This document shows positions 46,438 to 55,272 of a stretch of 64,000 nt of DNA, piece after piece. Source of the DNA: Streptomyces hilarionis (GTDB lineage: Bacteria > Actinomycetota > Actinomycetes > Streptomycetales > Streptomycetaceae); contig NZ_JAHHIT010000002.1 of assembly GCF_024539675.1 (NCBI RefSeq), positions 124,001 to 188,000 on the forward strand. Direction: 5' to 3'. The position numbers were made by a program, and so were the translations under genes. The notes beneath the pieces were generated by a model, which searched no databases, was not told the DNA's origin, and worked only from the letters and a program-made list of their open reading frames with translations. Position 1 is the stretch's first letter; the number at the start of each line of letters is the position of its first letter.

Positions 46438-46665
46438 CTACCAGCGGTTTTTCCGCCAGCAGGGGGCCGTCCCGTACCCCGTGGGCCGTCCCTGGGCCGT
46501 GCCGAAGACGTCGTCCAGGGCCCGCCGGGCTCGCTCGCTGCTGCTGGGCATCAGGTGGGCGTACACCCGCAGCGTCATCGCCGGATCGGCGTGGCCGAGG
46601 TACTCGCCTCACGGCCTTGATGCTCTCGCCCGCGTCCAGGAGGACCGAGGCCCGCGCATGGCGCG
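46438..46665 (-). pseudogene. Tyrosine recombinase (integrase) C-terminal remnant, frameshifted
   Basis: Reading the minus strand, RHARASVLLDAGESIKAV is followed, after a one-base shift at about 46605-46611, by EYLGHADPAMTLRVYAHLMP and SSSERARRALDDVF. These are the R-H region, the LGH box and the catalytic Tyr of phage-type integrases. The frame ends at a TAG at 46438-46440. Removing one G from GTGAGGCGAG restores one frame. The N-terminal catalytic and arm-binding domains are missing. Its position next to the att repeat is the classic integrase-att layout. Confidence 0.82.
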
Positions 46666-46776
46666 GGCGCGCGCGCGGCCTGCCTCCTGTCTGCGCCGCG
46701 CCCCGGCTGGCCGCGCCCGGCGGCTGCGGGCATGAAGAGGGGAGACACCCTCTATGGCTGGGGCGGTCGGCTCCAA

Positions 46777-46919
46777 GGCTTTGGGCAGCCACTTTGGGGC
46801 GAGCCTCGAAGATCATGGCCCCAACGTCGTGCTTTACGGGCAGGTCCACAGACTGCCCGACTCGCCATGAGCTTACGGGGCCATGATCACTCGCCCCTAA
46901 GCAGCTCCAGCCCAAAGCC
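46777..46919. repeat. 143-bp nested inverted repeat
   Basis: Several arms pair in nested order: GGCTTTGGG 46777-46785 with 46911-46919; GGGGCGAG 46796-46803 with 46890-46897; GATCATGGCCCC 46811-46822 with 46877-46888; CGGGCAG 46837-46843 with 46853-46859. The unpaired segments are short. The result is a long imperfect hairpin or cruciform just downstream (minus strand) of the DUF262 gene. It may be a terminator, a MITE-like repeat or a structured RNA. Confidence 0.75.
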
Positions 46920-46961
46920 GCTCCGCCGACCCAGATATCCTGGCCGTACGAGGTCGAGTAT

Positions 46962-48761
46962 CTATTTTTGTACGAACTGTCGACCGAGGGCTACTACTTG
47001 CTTGACGTCGTCAATTCGTTCCGTCGAAGATCCACGACGAACGAATACGGCGTCATTGCAGTACGAGAGGTCGCTCTGCCCCGGAATGAGTATCCGGATC
47101 ACGGAGAGTCCCTTATATTCGATAGTGTCAACGTTGGACAAGAGCTGCGAGCTGAGTGGTTCACTCAGGCCGGCTTGGGAAATGTGCGTCACGAAGCGCT
47201 GGACGTAGTTGTCCAGTGACATCTTCTTATTCCGTGCTTCCCTGTCAACGCCAACTACGTAATGTGGTCCAACCGCGATTGGTTCGATATCGTCGACGGT
47301 TTTAATGCGCACCGAGTCGCTTTCCTTGTCGGCGACCCCCAAATACAGGTAGCCGTCTGTGCGCGGCTTAACATTGGCGATACCGCAAATTGTTTCCGCG
47401 AGACGGCCAATGATGGCGTCATCCCATTGGCGTCGATCGTCAAGACGCAAAAGGCCTTGCTTGAACTCGTAGCGACTCGTTTCAATGCGAGAACGGCGCA
47501 GCGAATTCTCGAAGTCGAGCGCCAGCCCTGGGCCATGCCCGAATACTGGCGGTACTTTGGCCACGAAGTGACGCTGAATCAAACCTGTGATGGCATCGAT
47601 GTTGGATACGCGATCTTCCGTTGAAATGTAATGACGCCCCGTCTTTAGCCGTTGGCCAACGTTACGCAGGGCGGCGACGATCGCGGCGTAGTCGTCAGGC
47701 GACTTCTGCTGCTTGACGATCAGTTCATAAAAGGCCATGAATATGGCGTAGAAAGGGGTTCGAATCGGATTTGAACCGCCCGGTCGCACAAGATTCCGCA
47801 GGCCGTTGGGAAGTGTTAGCTCACTGTCGATAACCTCCGACAGGACAGAGAAGGTGGATTGAATCTCTGACTCAAGTCGCTTAATCCCATAGGCTGCAAG
47901 GCTGCGATCCAAGCGCCGATACTTCTCATTACCGGTGTCGTACAAATCATCGAACGCTTCCTTGCTTGCCGCGAAAGGTTCGCCGAACAGGATGGATGCG
48001 GCAATGTCCGCGACCATCTGTTCGTCATCTCCCTCTCGAAGCTGCTTAACGTTCAGGATGCCGTGACGGATCCACAGAGTGTCTTCAGCCTTAACTCCGT
48101 ACTGCTGGCGCTCTCTGGCCGAGTCAACCGAGATGCTGGGCATGTCATGAAGTAGGAGGACGTCTTCAGAAACATCCCCGCGGAGAGAACTGGCGATAGA
48201 CCGCACAGTCTCTGAAAAGGGGTTAAGCATGCCAGCTTGGCGCTTTTCCTGAACGCTGAGTTGACGGCCATTGGAGTTGATCCGACTGAACACTTCAGTG
48301 ATCTGCTGCTCGGTGTGCGTGGGGAAAATTGTCACAGCGAGCTGATAATCCAAGATGTTGGCGCATTTCTCGGCTGGCAGTATTGTCGACGCGTCAGCCG
48401 GGGGAAATGCTCCCGCGTTCGCCGCCTGTCGGGCGCGGGCACTCTGATTCAGGTCGAAATGCATACCCTCGTAATCGAACTTCTGCTCGATAAAGGAGAA
48501 GATTGCATCAAGTCGTTGCATTCCATCAATGATCTCATACTTGCCAGCCCCATGAATCTCAGGGCGCTCGGCGAGCAAGATAAGAGGAATCGGATAGCCG
48601 TCAAGAATACTGCGAATGAGAAGTTGCTTCTCGGATACAGCCCACACCAGTTTTCGCTGATATCGGCGGTTCACGAGGAGAGAGTCATCTCGAAACAGTC
48701 TGTAGGCTTCCTGGACACTCATTCCGCGCGGAGTGATGGACACATGTACTTCCGTCGACAA
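46962..48761 (-). CDS. DUF262 (GmrSD N-terminal type) fused to AlbA_2/Schlafen-type domain
   Basis: A 599-aa protein. The N-terminal DUF262 domain has NRRYQRKLVWAVSEKQLLIR, the ParB/Srx-like motif IIDGMQR at 77-83, and FSRINSNGRQLSVQEKR near 160. The middle is helical. From about 432 an AlbA_2-like domain shows YEFKQG, ETICGIANVKPRTDGYLYLG and a final FVRRGSST. There is no DUF1524 HNH nuclease domain as in full GmrSD. The start is TTG at 48761, with GGAGG five bases upstream on the coding strand. Codon use is far less GC-biased than the rest of the window, indicating acquisition. DUF262 proteins act in nucleotide-dependent restriction; a defence role is inferred, not shown. Confidence 0.82.
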   Translation of the reverse strand: MSTEVHVSITPRGMSVQEAYRLFRDDSLLVNRRYQRKLVWAVSEKQLLIRSILDGYPIPLILLAERPEIHGAGKYEIIDGMQRLDAIFSFIEQKFDYEGMHFDLNQSARARQAANAGAFPPADASTILPAEKCANILDYQLAVTIFPTHTEQQITEVFSRINSNGRQLSVQEKRQAGMLNPFSETVRSIASSLRGDVSEDVLLLHDMPSISVDSARERQQYGVKAEDTLWIRHGILNVKQLREGDDEQMVADIAASILFGEPFAASKEAFDDLYDTGNEKYRRLDRSLAAYGIKRLESEIQSTFSVLSEVIDSELTLPNGLRNLVRPGGSNPIRTPFYAIFMAFYELIVKQQKSPDDYAAIVAALRNVGQRLKTGRHYISTEDRVSNIDAITGLIQRHFVAKVPPVFGHGPGLALDFENSLRRSRIETSRYEFKQGLLRLDDRRQWDDAIIGRLAETICGIANVKPRTDGYLYLGVADKESDSVRIKTVDDIEPIAVGPHYVVGVDREARNKKMSLDNYVQRFVTHISQAGLSEPLSSQLLSNVDTIEYKGLSVIRILIPGQSDLSYCNDAVFVRRGSSTERIDDVKQVVALGRQFVQK

Positions 48762-49259
48762 TTTGGCCTCCGCCTCGGTCCGGTTCCGATCAGTCGCAGT
48801 CTGTCACATAGTCCCGATCCCCACCCTTACTTTGCGGCTGCCGCGCAGAGGAGCGGACGTGCAGATCCATCGGTGGCGACGGCAGTCTCAACATGTAGCG
48901 AAGCAGGCACCGTCCAGGCCGCAACGTGCGATCAACACGCTTGCCGCAGCCAAAGGAGCGAAGAGCAGAGCTGGTGTCGCGGTAGCCGCATGCTCTGCGC
49001 TCCCAGCTCCCGACCACGTCCACCCTCAAAGCGCGCGTCACCTGAACGATGACCACGTCGGCAACTGTCGACGGCTAAGCACCAGGTCGGGGCGTTGATC
49101 GATGAGGCGACTGCGGGGTCACAGCCGCGGTCGGTCAGTGGTGACTGTTCTGAGCATTGCGCCCGTAAAAACCAGCTCCTGGCCAGATCGCCCCCTTGTT
49201 TCCCCTTCGTGTATGTGTCACACAGTTCTCAGGCGGGACCTGGGGGAGGAGAGCACTGC
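48762..49259. other. Intergenic region between the two element genes
   Basis: No supported gene. It is of mixed composition, with AT-richer sequence nearest the DUF262 gene and GC-richer sequence toward the plus-strand gene. It contains the GGAGG of the TTG-started gene at 48767-48771, a small palindrome TGTGTCACACA near 49214, and GGAGGA at 49245-49250 serving the next gene. Both genes must be transcribed divergently from here. Confidence 0.5.
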
Positions 49260-49886
49260 ATGTCGGTGTTGGGGGGCTATCCGGTCGGGCCGTCGGCCTG
49301 GGCCGTCGAGCGGTTTGGGCTGCATGCCGGCGCGCTGGCCGCTGCGGTTCCGGTGCAACTGGCCAAGGCGCACGGGAAGGCTCATGCCGCGCATCTCGCT
49401 GCGGGGCTGAAGAAGCGGAGTCCGTACGGTGTCGCCCTTGCGGGGGGAGTGCGCGAAAGCCTGGCGGAGACGGCGCGCGAGCTGGGGGAAGCCGTGCGGG
49501 ACGTGCGCGGGTACGAGTATGCGGTGATCAACGATCACGCACTCTTCCCGTTCCGGTACGGGGACAGACCGAGGCCCCTGGATCGAGCCCGGCTGCCGGC
49601 CAACGCGTCGCCCACTCGGCACCGGCTGTTCCGGGCGCACGGGCCGCAGCCTCCGGAGGGCCTGTTCGACGTCGATGAGGACTTGGTGACCGAGGAGTAC
49701 CTGGGGTTGCACGAAGCGTTCGAGGAGCTGGGAGCTTCCACCAGGCTGGTCTGTGTGTTCTTCACGGCCGACGCCGAGAACGGCATCCACGCCATCCACT
49801 GGGGGGACGCCCATCTCGAACCCGACCGCACCTTCACATGGCCCTACAGGGAACAGCTCCCGGTCGCTCCCGTGCAGCCGGAGTGA
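49260..49886 (+). CDS. Unrecognised protein in the rlmN-associated element (208 aa)
   Basis: I do not recognise this family. The ATG has a strong GGAGGA at good spacing. The N-terminal half is helical and Ala-rich (HAGALAAAVPVQLAKAHGKA), then there is an aromatic core (YAVINDHALFPFRYGDRPRP). The C-terminal half looks alpha/beta, with RLVCVFFTADAENGIHAIHW and an acidic region before it. There is no signal peptide, membrane helix or clear nuclease motif. GC content is closer to the host than the DUF262 gene, so the two may have different origins. It is divergent from the DUF262 gene and ends 167 bases before rlmN. Confidence 0.72.
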   Translation: MSVLGGYPVGPSAWAVERFGLHAGALAAAVPVQLAKAHGKAHAAHLAAGLKKRSPYGVALAGGVRESLAETARELGEAVRDVRGYEYAVINDHALFPFRYGDRPRPLDRARLPANASPTRHRLFRAHGPQPPEGLFDVDEDLVTEEYLGLHEAFEELGASTRLVCVFFTADAENGIHAIHWGDAHLEPDRTFTWPYREQLPVAPVQPE

Positions 49887-50016
49887 CGGGGGCGCCGCGC
49901 TTTGGGCAGGGCCAGTCGGGGGCTGACTGAACCCTGGGCCGTCCCTGGGCCGTCCGAAGCCGACCAACGTCGACAGTCGGCACCCACGGGTGACCACCCC
50001 CACCCCGCTCTGGCCT

Positions 50017-50072
50017 GGGCCCCCGGCGATGATCTGCCACACTGGTCGTGTTATGCCTGCACCCGGAGAACT
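50017..50072 (+). repeat. Right copy of the 56-bp direct repeat (attR-like)
   Basis: Identical to 46355-46410. This copy includes the functional rlmN start codon at 50053 and its first codons. Looser similarity to the left flank continues upstream (49943-50016 versus 46291-46354), with substitutions and a 10-base length difference. Confidence 0.88.
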
Positions 50073-51159
50073 CACTTTCGTCGCCCCCCGCGGAGCCAAG
50101 AAGCCGCCGCGGCATCTCGCCGACCTCTCGCCCGCCGAGCGTAAGGAGGTCGTGGCGGAGATCGGGGAGAAGCCGTTCCGCGCCAAGCAGCTGTCGCAGC
50201 ACTACTTCGCCCGGTACGCGCACGACCCGGCGGAGTGGACGGACATCCCCGCCGGCGCCCGCGAGAAGCTGCGCGAGGCGCTGCTGCCGGATCTGATGTC
50301 GGTCGTCCGGCATCTGTCGACGGACCAGGGGACCACCCGCAAGACGCTGTGGCGGCTGTTCGACGGCACGCTCGTGGAGTCGGTGCTCATGCGGTACCCG
50401 GACCGGGTGACCATGTGCATCAGCTCACAGGCCGGATGCGGGATGAACTGCCCGTTCTGCGCCACGGGGCAGGCCGGGCTCGACCGGAACCTGTCGACCG
50501 CCGAGATCGTCCACCAGATCGTGGACGGGATGCGGGCCCTGCGGGACGGGGACGTCCCCGGCGGCCCGGCGCGGCTGTCGAACATCGTCTTCATGGGGAT
50601 GGGCGAGCCGCTCGCCAACTACAAGCGGGTCGTCGGCGCCATCCGCGCGCTGACCGACCCGGCGCCGGACGGCCTCGGGCTGTCGCAGCGCGGGATCACC
50701 GTGTCGACGGTCGGCCTGGTGCCGGCCATCCAGCGGTTCTCCGACGAGGGCTTCAAGTGCCGCCTGGCGATCTCCCTGCACGCGCCGGACGACGAGCTGC
50801 GCGACACCCTCGTCCCCGTGAACACGCGGTGGAAGGTGCGCGAGGTGCTGGACGCCGGGTTCGAGTACACCGCGCGCTCGGGTCGCCGGCTGTCCATCGA
50901 GTACGCGCTGATCAGGGACATCAACGACCAGGCCTGGCGGGGTGACCGGCTCGGCCGGCTGCTGCGCGGCAAGCCCGTGCACGTCAACCTCATCCCGCTG
51001 AACCCGACGCCGGGCTCGAAGTGGACGGCCTCCCGGCCGGAGGACGAGAAGGCCTTCGTCGAGGCGATCGCCGCGCACGGGGTGCCCGTGACCGTCCGGG
51101 ACACCCGCGGTCAGGAGATCGACGGGGCGTGCGGTCAGCTCGCGGCCACCGAGCGGTAG
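50053..51159 (+). CDS. rlmN: 23S rRNA (adenine2503-C2)/tRNA methyltransferase RlmN
   Basis: A radical-SAM enzyme that methylates C2 of A2503 in 23S rRNA and A37 of some tRNAs. The 4Fe-4S motif is C129-x3-C133-x2-C136 in [14 protein letters not shown]. The second catalytic Cys is C360 in GACGQL, and C129/C360 positions fit the family. Length is 368 aa. No Shine-Dalgarno is present; a CACACT box ends ten bases before the ATG. The promoter region and first seven codons lie in the att repeat, so the gene was kept functional by the insertion. Confidence 0.96.
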   Translation: MPAPGELTFVAPRGAKKPPRHLADLSPAERKEVVAEIGEKPFRAKQLSQHYFARYAHDPAEWTDIPAGAREKLREALLPDLMSVVRHLSTDQGTTRKTLWRLFDGTLVESVLMRYPDRVTMCISSQAGCGMNCPFCATGQAGLDRNLSTAEIVHQIVDGMRALRDGDVPGGPARLSNIVFMGMGEPLANYKRVVGAIRALTDPAPDGLGLSQRGITVSTVGLVPAIQRFSDEGFKCRLAISLHAPDDELRDTLVPVNTRWKVREVLDAGFEYTARSGRRLSIEYALIRDINDQAWRGDRLGRLLRGKPVHVNLIPLNPTPGSKWTASRPEDEKAFVEAIAAHGVPVTVRDTRGQEIDGACGQLAATER

Positions 51160-51185
51160 TCTGAGGACCGTACACATCTTCATAT

Positions 51186-51279
51186 TCCGACAGGGGAGCG
51201 CCACAGCGCTGAGAGTGCGGCACCCAGGCCCGCAGACCCTCTGAACCTCGCCCAGGTCATTCTGGGTAGGAAGTTCGGT
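51186..51279 (+). promoter_or_regulatory. TPP riboswitch (THI element)
   Basis: Conserved blocks appear in order: GGGGAGC, CTGAGAGTGCGG, GACCCTCTGAACCTCG, then CATTCTGGGTAGGAAG. A short P1 pairs CCGA with TCGG at the ends. It lies 91 bases before thiB. When thiamine pyrophosphate is bound, these switches lower expression of thiamine uptake or synthesis genes; here the downstream genes are a thiamine ABC transporter. Confidence 0.93.
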
Positions 51280-51369
51280 CATCACTCGAGCTGTTGCGCC
51301 CTGCCCGGAGTCCGCGCGGACCCCGGGCGGGGCCGCGTCTCTTCCTGGTCAACCCCAGGAGGAAAACCA

Positions 51370-52479
51370 GTGCAGAACAAGACCTTCGCGGCCGTGGCCG
51401 TCGGGCTCGGTCTCGTCGCGTTGCCCGCGTTGTCCGCGTGCGGATCCACGCACGGCAAGGGGACGGCGAGCTCGACGGGCTCGACGGCTTCGGCGGCCTC
51501 GAAGACGGTCACCCTGGTCAGCCACGACTCGTGGGCCGTCTCCAAGGGCGTCCTCGCCGACTTCGAGAAGCAGTCCGGGTACAAGGTGAAGGTCCTCAAG
51601 GACGGCGACGCCGGGCAGGCGGTCAACAAGGCGATCCTGACCAAGGACCACCCGCAGGGCGACGTCTTCTTCGGCGTCGACAACACCCTGCTGTCCCGGG
51701 CCCTGGACAACGGGCTGTTCCAGCCGTACGAGGCCAAGGGCCTGGCGCAGGTCGGCGGCCCCTACCAGCTGGACGCGAAGCGGCACCGGGTCACGCCGAT
51801 CGACTTCGGCGACATCTGCGTCAACTACGACAAGGCCTACTTCACCGCGCACAAGCTGGCCCCGCCGGCCTCTTTCGACGATCTGGTGAAGCCCGCCTAC
51901 AAGGACCTCCTCGTCACCGAGAACGCCTCCACCTCCTCGCCCGGCCTCGGCTTCCTGCTCGGCACGGCCGCCCGGTACGGCGACGGCGGCTGGGAGGGCT
52001 ACTGGAAGAAGCTCAAGGCCAACGGCGTGAAGGTGGTCGACGGCTGGGAGCAGGCCTACAACGAGGAGTTCTCCGGCTCCGCCGGCGGCAAGAAGGCCAA
52101 GGCGGACCGGCCGCTCGTCGTCTCGTACGCCTCCTCGCCGCCCGCCGAGGTGATCTACGGCGACCCGAAGCCGGCCACCGCGCCGACCGGCGTCGCGTCC
52201 GGCACCTGCTTCCGGCAGATCGAGTTCGCGGGTCTGCTGAGCAACGCCGGCAACAGCGAGGGCGGCAAGGCGCTGATCGACTTCCTGATCGGCAAGGAGT
52301 TCCAGGAGGACATGCCGCTCAACATGTTCGTGTACCCGGTGGTGAAGGGAGCGGCCGTGCCCGCCGAGTTCACGCGGTTCGGGCCGGCCGCCGAGCACCC
52401 CGAGACCATGGACCCGGCGAAGATCGCCGACCGTCGCGACCAGTGGGTCAAGTCGTGGACCTCGCTCGTACTGAGGTAG
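51370..52479 (+). CDS. thiB: Thiamine ABC transporter, substrate-binding lipoprotein
   Basis: A 369-aa extracytoplasmic binding protein. The signal sequence ends in the lipobox LSAC with the lipidated Cys24. The mature protein is a periplasmic-binding fold (TLVSHDSWAVSKGVLADFEK, GDVFFGVDNTLLSRALDNG, FGDICVNYDKAYF) like E. coli ThiB. The GTG at 51370 is preceded by a strong AGGAGG. It is controlled by the TPP riboswitch upstream. It overlaps thiP by 25 bases. Confidence 0.93.
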   Translation: MQNKTFAAVAVGLGLVALPALSACGSTHGKGTASSTGSTASAASKTVTLVSHDSWAVSKGVLADFEKQSGYKVKVLKDGDAGQAVNKAILTKDHPQGDVFFGVDNTLLSRALDNGLFQPYEAKGLAQVGGPYQLDAKRHRVTPIDFGDICVNYDKAYFTAHKLAPPASFDDLVKPAYKDLLVTENASTSSPGLGFLLGTAARYGDGGWEGYWKKLKANGVKVVDGWEQAYNEEFSGSAGGKKAKADRPLVVSYASSPPAEVIYGDPKPATAPTGVASGTCFRQIEFAGLLSNAGNSEGGKALIDFLIGKEFQEDMPLNMFVYPVVKGAAVPAEFTRFGPAAEHPETMDPAKIADRRDQWVKSWTSLVLR

Positions 52480-54136
52480 CCCCGGCCGCAACCGCCAAGG
52501 GCGCGCGCAGGGGCGCGGCGGCGCGGCTCGGCCTCCTGGCCGTGCCCGTCGCGTTCTTCGCGGTCTTCTTCGCCTACCCGGTCGCCGCGATCGTCGCCCG
52601 GGGGCTGCACGTCGACGGGGCGTGGCGCCTGGGGCGGCTGTGGGACGTGCTCGGGCAGTCCGACATCCGGCACGTGCTGTGGTTCACCACCTGGCAGGCG
52701 CTCGCCTCCACCGCGCTCACGCTGCTGGTGGCGCTGCCCGGCGCGTACGTGTTCGCGCGCCTGGACTTCCGGGGCAAGCAGGTGCTGCGCGCCGTCGTCA
52801 CCGTCCCGTTCGTGCTGCCGACCGTCGTCGTCGGCACGGCGTTCCTCGCGCTCGTCGGGCGCGGCGGGCTGCTCGACGAGCTGTGGGGGGTGCGTCTCGA
52901 CACCACCGTGTGGGCGATCCTGCTCGCGCACGTCTTCTTCAACTACGCGGTCGTCGTGCGCACGGTGGGCGGTCTGTGGGCGCAACTGGACCCGCGGCAG
53001 GAGGAGGCGGCCCGGATGCTGGGCGCGTCCCGGCTGCGGGCCTGGCGCACGGTGACGCTGCCGGCGCTCGGACCGGCCGTCGCCGCGGCCGCGCTGATGG
53101 TCTTCCTCTTCACCTTCACCTCCTTCGGCGTGGTGCAGATCCTCGGCGGCCCCACCTTCTCCACCCTGGAGGTGGAGATCTACCGGCAGACCTCCGAGAT
53201 CTTCGATCTGTCCACGGCCGCCGTCCTCACGATCGTCCAGTTCGCGGCCGTCGGCGCGATCCTCGCCGTGCACGCCTGGACGGTGCGGCGGCGGGAGACC
53301 TCGCTGCGGCTGGTGGACGCCGCCGGGACGGCGCGCCGGCCGCGCGGCGCCGGGCAGTGGGCGCTGCTGGCCGGGGTGCTCGCGAACATCGCCGTCCTGC
53401 TGGTCCTGCCGCTCGCGGTGCTGGTGCAGCGCTCGCTGGACGCGCCCGGCTTCGCCTACTACCGGGCGCTGACCGGCGACGACGGCAACGTCTTCCTGGT
53501 CCCGCCGATCGACGCGATCGGCAACTCGCTGCGGTACGCGCTCGCCGCGACCGCGATCGCCGTGGCCGTCGGCGGTCTCGCCGCGGCCGCGCTCGCCCGC
53601 CGGGACGCCGGACGGCTGGTCCGGGGCTTCGACGCGCTGCTGATGCTGCCGCTGGGCGTCTCCGCCGTGACCGTCGGCTTCGGGTTCCTCATCGCGCTCG
53701 ACGAACCGCCGCTGGATCTGCGCGCCACATGGATCCTGGTGCCGCTGGCTCAGGCGCTGGTCGGCGTGCCCTTCGTCGTGCGGACCATGCTGCCGGTGCT
53801 GCGGGCGGTGGACCACCGGCTGCGGGAGGCGGCGGCCGTGCTCGGGGCGTCGCCCTGGCGGGTGTGGCGTGAGGTCGATCTGCCGATGGTGCGGCGGGCC
53901 CTGCTGGTCGCGGCCGGGTTCGCCTTCGCGGTGTCGCTGGGGGAGTTCGGGGCGACGGTGTTCATCGCCCGGCCCGACAACCCGACGCTGCCGGTGGCCG
54001 TGGCGCGTCTGCTCGGCCGGGCCGGTGAGCTCAACTACGGCCAGGCGATGGCCCTTTCGACGATTCTGATGGTGGTGTGCGCGGTGGCCCTGCTGGTGCT
54101 GGAGCGGCTGCGGACCGACCGGGCGGGGGAGTTGTG

Positions 54137-54137
<1 letters not shown>
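52455..54137 (+). CDS. thiP: Thiamine ABC transporter permease
   Basis: A fused two-domain permease of 560 aa with about 12 helices. Each half carries an EAA loop: EEAARMLGASRLRAWRTVTL in the first half and REAAAVLGASPWRVWREVDL in the second. This duplicated layout is typical of ThiP. The GTG at 52455 lies inside the 3' end of thiB, so translation is coupled. The gene ends with its TGA overlapping the thiQ ATG. Confidence 0.93.
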
Positions 54138-55159
<1,022 letters not shown>

Positions 55160-55188
55160 GGAGCGGGCCGGCCGCGCTCGGCCGAGCC

Positions 55189-55240
55189 GCACCGACGGAT
55201 GGCCCGCCCCCGGAACCGGGGGCGGGCCATCCGTCGGTGC
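55189..55240. terminator. Bidirectional terminator between thiQ and the LAETG protein gene
   Basis: A perfect 25-bp inverted repeat (55189-55213 with 55216-55240) separated by two A residues. It lies 30 bases after thiQ and 33 bases past the stop of the convergent gene. No long U-tract is present, but the stem is exceptionally stable. Confidence 0.82.
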
Positions 55241-55272
55241 GTGGCGCCGGCCGTGTGGCGGGCGGCCGTGTG

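Larger units (their letters stand above)
46355..50072. mobile_element. Decayed integrative element inserted at the 5' end of rlmN
   Basis: A 3.7-kb segment bounded by the perfect 56-bp repeats. It contains a tyrosine-integrase fragment abutting the left repeat, a large nested inverted repeat, a DUF262-AlbA_2 fusion gene with distinctly lower GC than its neighbours, an unknown gene, and the copy of the rlmN promoter and start region that now serves rlmN. No replication, transfer or excisionase gene is seen, and the integrase is broken, so it appears immobile. Without the insertion, cdsA-SRPBCC would lead directly to rlmN. Confidence 0.78.

Noticed and set aside
46391-46735. An open frame starting at the left copy of the rlmN start codon
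   Set aside because: Only the first seven residues match RlmN. The rest is antisense to the integrase remnant and resembles no protein.
47755-47785. tRNA-like T-arm sequence (GGTTCGAATC) and a nearby reverse complement
   Set aside because: It lies inside the DUF262 reading frame with no acceptor or anticodon stem around it.
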